Shown here: positions 11,901-23,014 of the stretch, one piece after another | Numbering within the stretch: position 1 is the first letter of the stretch | How the letters are laid out: every line of letters starts with the position of its first letter | Source of the DNA: Mastigias papua | Lineage: Eukaryota > Cnidaria > Scyphozoa > Rhizostomeae > Mastigiidae | Reading direction: 5' to 3' | Length of the DNA: 64,000 bases | NCBI GenBank assembly: GCA_964019165.1 | Contig: OZ025277.1 | Location: 2,684,453 to 2,748,452 of the forward strand | Notes under the pieces: model-generated | What the model was told of the DNA's origin: nothing | What the model saw: only the letters and a program-made list of their open reading frames with translations | The model's database searches: none | Made by a program: the position numbers and the translations under genes

Positions 11901-12133
11901 CAATATCCCACATGGTTGAATCTGGAGAGGTAGACCATTTGACTACAGAGTGGTTTGGAACTGGATCTTGCACAGCAAAGAATAACTTCTACGCCATTGA
12001 CATAGTGCAACTAAAAGACCTGTTCATTATATTGGGCAGCTCAGTTCTCATTAGTTCATTTATATTGCTTGTTGAAGTCATATGGAGCAATATCTTTTGC
12101 ATTGCGAGATACTTGCATCGTAGAAAGAAGTAA
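2967..12133 (+). CDS. Ionotropic glutamate receptor (variant type), complete in five exons
   Basis: I assembled five exons with matching phases: 2967-3353, 3656-4155, 6880-7783, 10556-10698 and 11746-12133, giving 773 residues. The start is the first of two in-frame ATGs (2967, 2973) before a hydrophobic signal peptide. Residues about 20-330 form the amino-terminal domain, shorter than usual. S1 begins near WVMYVD. Arg448 before WFSKP matches the glutamate-binding arginine. M1 is about 486-505, the pore loop about 534-546, and M3 carries [10 protein letters not shown] (572-581) in place of the usual SYTANLAAFL. S2 has GSS (608-610), Glu653 at the acidic ligand-binding site and a cysteine pair (667, 720). 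M4 is about 738-758 and the tail is basic. The gene follows a tandem paralogue. It should be a ligand-gated cation channel at the plasma membrane; the ligand is unknown. A further amino-terminal exon in intron 2 cannot be excluded. Confidence 0.85.
4365..4625 (-). repeat. Degraded repeat with G-rich TTATTC motifs
   Basis: The sequence contains several C-rich blocks such as CCCCCGTGAATAAGTC and TTGAATAATCCCCC. On the minus strand these read as GACTTATTCACGGGGG-type motifs. The same motif cluster is seen at 26,370-26,690 in the other orientation. It lies in intron 2 of the receptor gene. Boundaries are approximate. Confidence 0.4.
5420..6866 (-). pseudogene. LINE reverse transcriptase relic (frameshifted, interrupted)
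   Basis: Read on the minus strand, pieces of a non-LTR retrotransposon reverse transcriptase follow in the correct order. They are a KVLERLL-type segment near 6820, a [11 protein letters not shown] motif near 6570 (matching F-D-L-x-K-A-F-D-T-V), [12 protein letters not shown] near 6390, and LYVGDTNIY near 6325 (the degenerate YADD box). After a 285-bp insertion come a [13 protein letters not shown] segment and [17 protein letters not shown] near 5790. Stops and frameshifts break it, so it is dead. It sits antisense in intron 2 of the receptor gene and ends only about 13 bp from the splice acceptor of exon 3. The style resembles CR1/L2/jockey-like LINEs; the clade is not certain. Confidence 0.8.
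6022..6306. mobile_element. Tc1/mariner-like MITE nested in the LINE relic
   Basis: The left end reads CAATCACTGCCAAAAGTCCC and the inverted right end reads CAATTACTGTCAAAAGTCTT. The right flank is TA and the left flank is a mutated TG. The ends match the MITEs at 24,506-24,783 and 44,946-45,135. TA targets and short ends of this kind are typical of Tc1/mariner. The unit interrupts the reverse transcriptase relic just after its YADD-like box, so it inserted later than the LINE. Confidence 0.7.
7784..8606. other. Receptor intron 3, first part
   Basis: There is no gene here. About 50 bp around 7930-7985, containing TTTGGTCTGTATGCC, recur near 10,890-10,945 in the same intron region, so both are copies of one short repeat. 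Near 8475-8515 there is a fragment of the repeat family that contains TTCAGTACTGG. Confidence 0.45.
8607..8965. repeat. Copy of the TATAAGGAACC repeat family
   Basis: It begins with TTTTTATACGGAACC and contains the family's interior markers GTGTCAAAGTGTTTCATTGA and AATTCAGAATTCCAATG, which also occur at 44,913-45,605. It is truncated at its right side and runs into a different repeat. Confidence 0.55.
8966..9960 (+). repeat. Copy of the TTCAGTACTGG repeat family, split by a hAT-like element
   Basis: The sequences 8966-9084 and 9899-9960 together resemble the continuous copy at 59,030-59,365, including AAAATCATGAAGAAGC and TTTCAGTACTGGGC. The break falls exactly at the ends of the inserted element at 9085-9898. 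Confidence 0.6.
9085..9898. mobile_element. hAT-like non-autonomous transposon with 8-bp target duplication
   Basis: The 814-bp unit starts CAGTGGCGGTTCTA and ends TAGAACCGCCCCTG, so the termini are inverted. They continue into G-rich and C-rich subterminal stretches (GGGGGCCACGG and GGCCCCCCC). Both sides are flanked by the identical octamer GTCATGAA (9077-9084 and 9899-9906). An 8-bp duplication and CAG-type ends are typical of the hAT superfamily. The interior has no transposase frame. It is inserted in an older repeat within receptor intron 3. Confidence 0.85.
10080..10400 (+). repeat. Copy of the TTCAGTACTGG repeat family
   Basis: It contains TTCTGAGACCTAAACGACCC near 10,136 and AAGAAAGTTTCAGTACTGGG near 10,340, the same order of blocks as in the copies at 34,120, 56,800 and 59,030. 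It lies in receptor intron 3. The small frames across it are repeat-derived. Confidence 0.55.
11333..11500. repeat. Partial copy of the TATAAGGAACC repeat family
   Basis: It begins TTTTTATAAGAAAC and includes GGCTGAGCTTCAAAAG, which is also found next to the copy ending near 24,015. It lies in receptor intron 4. The copy is partial and diverged. Confidence 0.4.
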
Positions 12134-12185
12134 TGGTTATTGTATTTATACCAAGTAATACTGTGCTATGTTCACCTTTATAGTG

Positions 12186-12560
<375 letters not shown>

Positions 12561-12573
12561 CTTGCCTATGGAG

Positions 12574-14189
<1,616 letters not shown>

Positions 14190-14320
14190 TATGATGATAT
14201 GATATGATATGATATTATATGATATGATATGATATGATATGATATGATATGATATGATATGATATGATATGATATGATATGATATGATATGATATGATAT
14301 GATATGATATGATGATGATG
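14190..14320. repeat. Pentanucleotide satellite, GATAT units
   Basis: About two dozen near-perfect tandem copies of GATAT, with a variant unit near 14,213 and a GATGATGAT end. Confidence 0.95.
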
Positions 14321-15196
14321 CTGACCAGTCCGATGGCTGGGGACATTTTCTACGATTCGGCTTCAAAATCTAAGGGCCTTGTGTGGAATTTGCTCCTAGT
14401 TTGTATGTTAAAAGATCCCTTGTATATGAGTCGACGAAGTCATATTCGATAGTAACATACCACAACATAAAATCATTACAGAGTCTGTGCTATAATCTAA
14501 CTAATAACCTTTTGCACCTTTATGCTCTCTGATTACTATAACATTGATGGTGCCAACAGCAAGTTGTACTGCCCCTTCTCAGGGCTGTGATATCACACTC
14601 ATGCAAGCATCAAAGGTGGATTCTGGTCGGCAAATCAGACGTGGAAAGAAGAGAAAGGCGCTTTAAGGAAGACATGGTCTGCTTTTGACTTTTTTGTCGT
14701 CCTGAGGCGTTTGCCTCTAAAATCTGTGGTAAATTACCTGAGCTCTCTACAGTAAGTTATGTACTAACCCTTAATTTTTTCTCGTGTCGCTCACTTTGGC
14801 ATAGTGAAGGTGGTCTGCTCAACTTGTGGATAGGTGATGGCATGAGTCTGTTCAGTTTGTCCCTAGTTAACATTATCGGTTTGTTTGCTGGGACTCAGTC
14901 CAGGAATCTCACATGTCTGGGCCTACGTTAACGCATACATACTTCCAATGGTAATTAGACAATGGAACACAATGCAATAATAGTGTAGCCACTTGATACA
15001 CAACCTTGTAATGAGCACAAAGCTAGTAGGGATCAACACATTATGAAAAACTGCATTACTAAAATAGATAGATTACTTTAGGAAAAGAAACCTACTGTAC
15101 TAGCATAGCCTATGGTACGAGCAACCAACCTTTCTGTTCATCGTGGCTTGAATGTCATTGACCGATTTCGATGCCTGAAATTGGACTAAAAACCGC
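14321..15196. other. Intergenic, repeat-like, no gene seen
   Basis: No coding signal is seen. The first about 140 bp, right after the satellite, read like the flank of a dispersed repeat, but I see no second copy in the window. Confidence 0.35.
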
Positions 15197-15373
15197 TCAT
15201 ACGTTTTCACAAATGCGTCGTTTGGCACACAGAACTGTAATTGAAGCGATAATACCACCGCATATGAATCCTAAGATCAAAATAATTGATGTAAAGTGCC
15301 TTACTCCTACCATCAACAGCTTTACTATGGCGTCAGCAACATTTTTCGCGCGTGATTGTATAGAACCCAGTCC
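15197..15373 (-). CDS. Possible terminal exon of an unidentified membrane protein
   Basis: On the minus strand a good splice acceptor (TATATTTTTTAG) is followed by 58 open codons and a TGA. The peptide has one clear membrane helix of about 20 residues (SIILILGFICGGIIASITVL) followed by a basic-rich tail CAKRRICENV. I do not recognise the family. No convincing upstream exon was found; the DNA just upstream is a foldback element and repeats. It could be a chance frame. If real, the gene would be transcribed away from AP2S1. Confidence 0.3.
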   Translation of the reverse strand, partial: GLGSIQSRAKNVADAIVKLLMVGVRHFTSIILILGFICGGIIASITVLCAKRRICENV

Positions 15374-15422
15374 CTAAAAAATATAGGCTAAGCGTGTACA
15401 AAAAAGGCTTGTTGCAAATATA

Positions 15423-15750
15423 ATATAGTTCTTTCTTTACTAAATAATCAGTTCAGTTCATATTTCAGGTCAGTTCAATTCATATACATTCAGAATTCAA
15501 CTTAAGTTATACTAGAATACAATGATACTAACAACAATTGGAACAATTGGATGTATATAGACAAACATAGAATGTAATGGGCACTTAACGCAACATATAG
15601 GTTGTTAAGTTTCTTTAGGAGGAGCTCAGTAAAGAGATAAAGTAATCGAGAAGAAAGCCCCCCTTTCTGTCACTATAGATTATCTAGTATGATCTAAATT
15701 ATAGATTATCTAGAATAATATCTAGTAAAGAAAGAACTATATTATCTTTG
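15423..15750. mobile_element. Foldback element with about 22-bp inverted ends
   Basis: ATATAGTTCTTTCTTTACTA near 15,424-15,444 is repeated inverted as TAGTAAAGAAAGAACTATAT near 15,723-15,742. The interior carries a short direct repeat containing ATAGATTATCTAG. No coding capacity. Confidence 0.6.
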
Positions 15751-16500
15751 TAGTTAAACATAAATACGTTTGCACGTGTGGGTGTGTACGTGTGTACTTG
15801 TGTTAGTGCACAGCCTTGCTAGTAAATAATATAATGAACACCAACTGACCAACTTATTAAAACAATTGTTATAACGTTGGTGGCTTTATTGACATTGATC
15901 AAAAATGCAATGTAGGGTAAATTTTTCTCTTGAAGGAATATCACAGTGTTTCAAGGATAGATGAATGTAATAGTTAGAGTTAAAGGTGGTGATTAGCCAT
16001 GTTCTTTAAGAAGGTAGGAAGTACGTGGTGTATGTAGATGTAGATATAGAGTCGAATCTAGAGGGCGCTCTATATCAGCAGAATAAAATTGTGTAGATTA
16101 GTATTAAAAATAAGGCAAAAAATATTCATAGACCCAGTGTGAAGAAGTTTACTCGAGCTGATGAATATTTAGAATATTGCCCCTAAAGAACTTTCCATAA
16201 GTTAGGTTTTGTAGCTCTTGTGAGTGCCCGGTACCGGTACCGTCTTCGTGTACCTTTAACTGTTTGGTGGCTGTCTTGGTATTGACATTCGTGAACAGTT
16301 CGTGAATATTCGTGGATATGAGTACGTACAGTACAGATCGTGAACATTAATGCTGTGTAGGAGCTTGATACTCGCAGTTTGCGGAAATCCATGACTTATA
16401 ACATAAAGTACTATGAATCACTGGCTCGTTGTGGTGAATAGAACTCAATACATTAGGAGTGGAAGACTCTTCCAGGATACACAAGAAATCTTAGAACTAT
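15751..16500. other. Upstream region of AP2S1
   Basis: No gene is supported. The stretch near 16,230, containing CCCGGTACCGGTACCG, is locally GC-rich and could be part of the promoter. That is inference only. Confidence 0.35.
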
Positions 16501-16518
16501 ACTCGGTATTTGTTCAGG

Positions 16519-19500
16519 ATGGTAAGAGATATACTTGGCTACCTTGTGATTAGTGTTTGTTGATATCTAGTGCCGTATAGTAGATATTTCCTAACTTTTC
16601 TTATGTAGCTACTTACCAAGGCCTACGCCTTACCTTATCTTATGCTCAGGTAAGGGAGGGGATGGGTCATTTTATTCACTTGTCAGTTCCCGATCTTTAT
16701 ATATTGTGGAATCATACATTACTTCTTTGAAGCCAGTAATGTTTTTCATATCGATTGGTATAACTAGAGATAAGTAATCATAGTGCATATATTTCTTATG
16801 AAGCTGTGACGTAATTCACACTCAATTGCATGTAGCTATCACACGGATTAAATCGTGTAGAACTACCCCCAACTAGTAGGAAAACAGTGGAAAGTCCAAT
16901 CCGTATTGAAAATCTACTGCTTAGTTTGCCAGAAACTCATGTTACACGTGTTTTTATTTAGGGCTGCTGCAAGTGAATAAAATGACCCATCCCCTCCCTT
17001 ACCTAAGCATAAGATAAGGTAAGGCAATTAGTCGTACAATTTTCTATATTTGCTTTTGTATTTTTTCTATATTAATTTATATCTATAATTATTGTAGAAT
17101 TGTTTAGTTATTTGTATCCCTAAATTGTATGCTTTTTGATTTTCAAATTAAATGAACCTGAACCTGAACCTGCTCTATTAGGGACCCAGGAAAGATCTAA
17201 GGAACTTTACTGCTAAAAGAACCCCTAAAAATCTTTTAAATTTTGACTGTTCTTATAATGGCATACATTCGGGAATTCAGAATTCAAATTTACATTAAGT
17301 ATGTGCAGTTCTTGTAGCAAATAATTCATAGGTGGTGTATCATTGAAACTTGCAGTGTCCATAGTGCCCTGTCTTGACACTGAACAGTTGCAATGTTTAT
17401 AGATTAGCTGTGTGGTTAGAATTAAGGAACTTTTTCTGCTGGAATGTGATCCTGAGATAAGAAACTTTTAGGACTAGGTCTTATGCTAGGTACCTTGTAA
17501 AGAATGTGTATATGAAAGTCATGCCTGCATTTGGGAAGTATGCTTTTAAACTAAAGGATAATCACCTAGAATTTGCAGAAGTATGCGTCTTTCTTATATA
17601 TTCTAGTAGGATCTTGCCAGTCTGTTATGCTAATTGATTAATATCTCTGATACCATATATGCATTCTCTCCTTGTCCTATTCAAACCAGCAGTTACATTG
17701 CTATCCACTTGGGAGTGCTTCATCTTCATACACTAGACTTTGCACTACAGAACTATAATTTTGCACCAATGTAGTTAGTTGGTCAGGCCACATGAAATAT
17801 ATATAGCTGATTTTTGGAGAATGTACACAGAGTTTTTTACCATTATTTATCTGTATACACTGTGATAATACTGTGCCCGTACATTCTTGAAACTTAGCCT
17901 GCAAAAAGTACCCATAGTGTTACCAGTTGTGTACCTCCTCTTCCCTCCGTGCAAACAGGGAGTTTTGACTCATCCTGCATGCATGTGTCAAAATTTCCAG
18001 TTTGAGTGTGGGGAAGAAGAGGTTCTCAATGTGAAATAAGGATGGGTGTGAATAAGAGGGGGGTTGGAAATTGGTCTAAATTTGTAGTTGTCTGTTTTCA
18101 TAATGACCCCTGCTAAAAGTCTCTGCAAATAATGCTATCTTATTATTTTGCCAGGCCACAACATTTTTAAAACTTAAGTACTGCTTGCACATGATAGTTT
18201 GGAAAATTGAATCTCAGTATCTTAAAATTTTTGCACACTTACCTATGAAAACATGAGAAGTAATAAGGAGGGGGTTTCATTGTGAGCAGGAGTCAGAAGT
18301 GTCTTCCAAAAATATAGGTGGGGAAAGTTAGTTGGGACCTGAGATTATTAGGTGTTACATGCCATGTTATGTTTTAAGGATTTATTGCTATAGCATTTAT
18401 TGGAATTTATGCACTAATGTCACTATCAGACCAAAAGGAAAGCAAATTAAATAAATTATCTAAGAGAAAATAGCTTATAAAAGTCAAACCTGTCTCCCTT
18501 TTTGCCTGATTCCTGGTGTGCCAACCTCATAATTTAAATGATATTAAAATTCAGCACATATATTAGCAATTTCCTTTCTGATCCTGTTCACTTTCAGATT
18601 AGGTTCATCTTGATTCAAAACCGAGCAGGGAAAACACGTCTTGCAAAATGGTACATTCCATTGGATGATGATGAGAAGCAAAAGCTTATTGAAGAAGTTC
18701 ATGCCCTTGTAACTATCAGGGATGCTAAGCACACAAATTTTGTTGAGGTATGTTGTTTGTTCATATACTTATTTGAAGTTGATGAAATTTGTTGGTATTT
18801 TGTGCAGAGCTTGTGCTTTCTGCTTATATGCTTTTTTTATAAGGAACCTAGCTCAAGGCCTAGGTCCAAAAGTTCTTTATTTTTGGACTTTCAATTATCA
18901 AATTTAGTATTAGAAGTTCCCTAATAGTTCCTTGACAGTGAAAAATTCTTTTTTGGGTTTTTGACTACAATTAGCCTTAGCATTTAATAAGGGGAAGGTC
19001 ATTGGCTATAGACAGAGACAGCATAGCCAGACACTGCCCAATTAAACACTTGATACAAATATAGCAAACAATCTATGTGGGCTTTGGCTGCAAATGAACA
19101 GAACCAGCATTCTAGTTCTTGATTATTTGCTGTTATAGAAATTTATCAAATTGAAGAGTTCCTTAGGTAATTTTCCATTTGTAGTATAAGTTCTTTAAAT
19201 ATTTGGGCATTCTACATGTAGTTTTCTTATAAAATATGTGCATGCATTTAATGAATAGGTGTGTGTGCTGCTATATTGAAAGTAGTATGTTTTACTCATC
19301 AAGGCTAAATGTGTCTAAGATAGCTGGGAGATTTTCCACTCACTGAGTGATAGATCTCATGCAATGTTCATGTTATGTTACATAATACTATATACATGCA
19401 ATGGTGATTGTTTGAGCCAGTAGTAGACATAGTTAATCAGAGAATATAATCTGAGATTTCTCCATATCTTACTTTTAATTACTTTCATTTTCCACAATTT

Positions 19501-21007
19501 TACACACGTTTTGCCCTCATGTATGTACTTCTCTATTTTGCTGGTTGTTTTAAATTGGAACCAATCTTTCACAATCATAATGTATCTTGGGCTCCAGTTA
19601 CACTGGTAGTTACATGGTACCTTTCTATCCAATACATGTTCCATTGCCTATTTAGTACAAAAAGTGCTCTGCTTTGAAAGTAACACCAAAAATATATCCA
19701 ATACACTCTGGTACCATGGTAACCATGATTCATGGGGCTATCGTATACACTCTCTGCACTGGAAACACCTCTGTGACTATTTGGTTGCTGTGGTGATCTC
19801 TACAGGATATATAAAAACAATAGAATAGGCCTCGCAGTACAGAGTTGTTCTGGTGTCATGTAACTGGAAATATAACTGGCACAGAAAGCTATCCGGCACC
19901 ATGTAACTACCACAATATCAGAGCAAAATTGTATCCAATGGGTCATTGCTATCCAATATAAAAAGCTATCTGGTACCATGTAACTGAGGCATTGAGGATA
20001 AGTCAAATGAATTTGATAATATGGTTGGTGATTTAAACCAGTATCTGTAATAAATGGAAATAAATAATGACCTTTTCAGTAAAGCTTATTCAAAATTGAG
20101 CAGATATGTAATTTGTGTTGATAGTCATGGATGTTTAGGTTAAATGATTTAATTGATGTTGGCTTAAGTTTGGTTGCAGTGGTGTATGTTATCATTTGAT
20201 TTTCATGCTCTGTTATGCTAACATTAGTGCTTACAGCATGTCAGAGTTTAGGCCTCCATTTCAAACTTGATGCACAAGACATTAAACTCTATTTACACCA
20301 CTCTTGCAGTTCAGAAACTTTAAGATTGTCTACCGAAGATATGCTGGCCTATACTTTTGTTTCTGTGTTGATGTTGATGACAACAACTTGTCATATCTGG
20401 AGGCAATACATAATTTTGTGGAGGTGAGAAAACACATAACTATATATACCTGCGAAAGTTTTATCAGAGTCAATGTTGCCTAATCTATGCAATATTGGCA
20501 GTATGTATTGTGTCTTATGCTGCATCATTTAAGTAGTTCATCTGCAACTAAATTTGCTTTGCCATAAGCAATACTGCACTACATCTACTGTGAAATAATT
20601 GTGAATAAAATTCATTCACATAGCAATTTTGTATGCTCTTTATATCTATTATTCCATATTCTCCTTGAATTCTGACATCTCTTCTAGGTGTTAAATGAGT
20701 TCTTCCATAATGTCTGTGAACTGGATTTGGTGTTTAACTTTTATAAGGTAAGTAACCCCATGCCATGCATTCTGTTTCACTAAGAACTAGTACATACCTG
20801 CCCTGAAAGTCAGTCTTCACACAACAGAAGTGTGACATACTTAATACAAAAATTATTGTTTGTTCTTATTTTTCTTGTATCTGATTCTAACGTTCTCTAT
20901 TCAAGGTCTATACTGTTGTGGATGAAATGTTTCTGGCTGGGGAAATCAGAGAGACAAGCCAAAGCAAAGTCTTGAAGCAGTTGCAAATACTCAATTCACT
21001 TGAGTAA
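16519..21007 (+). CDS. AP2S1: AP-2 clathrin adaptor complex, sigma subunit
   Basis: The exons 18,598-18,747, 20,310-20,423, 20,688-20,747 and 20,906-21,007 join in phase and encode residues 2-142, ending in TAA. The protein starts [19 protein letters not shown] and ends [14 protein letters not shown], nearly identical to animal AP2S1, which also has 142 residues. It is the small chain of the AP-2 core. Together with alpha it binds dileucine cargo signals during clathrin-mediated endocytosis at the plasma membrane. The initiator must lie in a separate upstream exon. The best candidate is ATG at 16,519-16,521, followed directly by a strong donor GTAAGAGA, as in human AP2S1 where exon 1 also ends at the ATG. 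Identity is certain; exon 1 is provisional. The gene is convergent with the SIX gene. Confidence 0.93.
16627..17025. mobile_element. Element bounded by 56-bp inverted repeats
   Basis: Bases 16,627-16,682 (GCCTTACCTTATCTTATGCT...) and 16,970-17,025 are inverted copies that differ at one base in 56 by my hand alignment. Between them are about 290 bp without a coding frame. No clear target duplication is seen. It lies in the proposed first intron of AP2S1. The low divergence suggests recent insertion. Confidence 0.75.
17205..17600. repeat. Diverged copy of the TATAAGGAACC repeat family
   Basis: It contains the family blocks TAAGGAACTTTACTGCTAAA and TTGCAGTGTCCATAGTG, as at 38,185 and 46,590. 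Lies in the proposed AP2S1 intron 1. Boundaries are approximate. Confidence 0.45.
18829..19240. repeat. Copy of the TATAAGGAACC repeat family
   Basis: It starts TTTTTATAAGGAACCTAGCT and ends with GTTTTCTTATAAAATATG, so the ends are inverted. It parallels the copy at 23,603-24,015 along its length, including CTCAAGGCCTAG, AAGTTCTTTATTTTTGG and TTCTACATGTAG. It lies in AP2S1 intron 2, shortly after the exon ending at 18,747. Short frames running into it are repeat-derived. Confidence 0.7.
19585..20000. repeat. Cluster of GGTACCATGTAACT-type units in AP2S1 intron 2
   Basis: Five related units occur within about 400 bp: 19,608-19,621 (inverted), 19,710-19,724, 19,852-19,865, 19,895-19,908 and 19,972-19,985. 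Several are preceded by CTATCCAATA-like and CTATCTGG-like sequence, so the repeated unit is larger than the core. It could be a decayed foldback or tandem element. Confidence 0.6.
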
Positions 21008-23014
21008 AGACAATACCAACATGTTAGAAATAGTCTTGTCCATAACTTTAATTATCATCTGATACATTGATATATTGATTTTAATAGTTAATTTTGTAAA
21101 TGGCCTACTTTGTTGTCTTGGGCACAATGAATTATTGTATACCTAGCTTCTCAATTGATGCGTCTTGATATGGAATGATGAAGGAGGAAAGGGGTTACAT
21201 TTCTGTAAATAGTCTGTTGGTACTGAAGAATTTCACTTTTGCACAATGAATTGGAAACATTAATCTATATTTATGTGTTCAGACCTGTGTTTACAAATCT
21301 GAGTATGATTACTTGTCTGCCACAAGATTTTGTGCAAGTGCACATGAGGCCAGGTTTTTGTGTAAACATTGTAGGGGTGTTGTTGCAAAATTCAACTGTT
21401 GTAATCATAGTAACCATCATTATCATCTTCTTGGTCTTTTTCTTTCATGCTATATCCTTTATGGGCCCTAGAACTGACCCTGAGGTCAATGGATCACTTA
21501 CCAATTGTGTAAACAGTGATCGAGTCTGCTGTACTCATTCCAATCTGTTGCCCAAACAGTTACTTGGCAGAACTGCAGTGTGATTGCTGAACCTGTTTCA
21601 CAGGCAATCAACATATGCCCAAGTTCTGAATCTCTGTGGTATCAACTTAAGGACAGTGTCTCTCTGTGCCTGATCTCTACCATGAGGAGATCTCCAGCCA
21701 TGGGCTAGCCATATTAATCATTTTCATCATGAGAGTCACATTTTAACATCCATTTTCAGTCTTGCTGAGTTTTAGCCATTTTGCAACTACAGAACCTCTT
21801 TATGCTTAAGTAAAGTACAAACACATTAGTCAGTAGCAAGGTGACACCATTGTATAAGCCATCATAAATAACATAGTCATTTGAAAGGAAGAAGTAATAG
21901 ATAAAGCCAGAAAATAATGAGCAATTGCCAAAAATACAATATAATTTCTACACACATGACATTTCATGCCAATCTATTTTCTAATATAGTTTTAACACTA
22001 AACATGAAACTACTCTATAGTAGCTACTGCATTTGAGATGTAACCAACAATCGACATGAGTTCAAGTTATTGTATACTACGATGCTTGTATCTCCACAAG
22101 AGATTAGAAATCTTAAAAAGAATGCTAAGTTATGACTTATTACATAGCCATGTAGTACACATATACCTTTATTAGACACCATTTAAGTGACAATTATAAG
22201 TACTTCATAAAAGCTGAAACTCTTTCGTTCTAATATATACAAATCAACTAATTTTTCAAAACCTGACGTTCACAGATTCTTAAATTGCTAGGTGAAGTTA
22301 ATCATAAGAAGGTGGGGTCTGCAATTGCAACAATAGTACACTTAACCAATTTTGGTTTTCATCCCGCAACTGTTTTGTCAAAAGGGCAACTCCTGATCCC
22401 CCGGCCTACTAGAAAAGGCAGGGAAGTGCTTATCCCTCACATGTATCCCTTCCATGCTCCCTGTGAATGAGAAGGCACCTTATAAAAGTTAGAAAGCGGA
22501 CCTATGGTTGAGTCCATCTCTATGCTTTAGCAATATGCAAGGTTGTACACTTCAAACGTTTGCTGTATTGAGTTCAATGTTCACAAGAAGTAGGTGTGTA
22601 TAAAACGGATCAAGTCTAATACGTCTGTCTGCAATAGCTGGTGTTCAGTTCTTCAGTTAAATACTTCCAAAAACGGTTGTCGGCACTTGTGTAGTATTCT
22701 AGTCGTTGTGTAGTTGAACTGAAAATACCTGCAGCTAATTACGGATTGATAACAACTAACTCATTCGGGCACCAGATCAGCGATTCGCCCAGAGAAATTG
22801 CAGTCTCCCTGAATTTTAAGCCCGCTACACCCATATTTATACCTAATCTTGTGACGAGCGCACCGCAAGCGAAGGAACAAATCTCTTACAACCCAGATGT
22901 GGGTCTTGTCCTCGACAATTTCAAGAAGTTACATTGACGCCTAAGAGAGTTTGTAATCACTTCCCAAAAAATCCACTAGATATACAAATTCTTCGCTAAC
23001 GAAAGGTATATCTT
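21008..23014. other. Space between the convergent AP2S1 and SIX genes
   Basis: It must contain the 3' untranslated regions of both genes. No protein-coding exon is supported. The small frames near 22,285-22,470 and 22,746-22,937 have no family resemblance and probably lie in or near SIX 3' untranslated sequence. Confidence 0.45.

Noticed and set aside
17701..17973. Minus-strand ATG exon of 13 codons (17,973-17,935) joined in phase to an open block starting at 17,898
   Set aside because: The implied intron is only 36 bp, too short for normal animal splicing. The block would also lie antisense in the proposed AP2S1 intron and shows no family resemblance.
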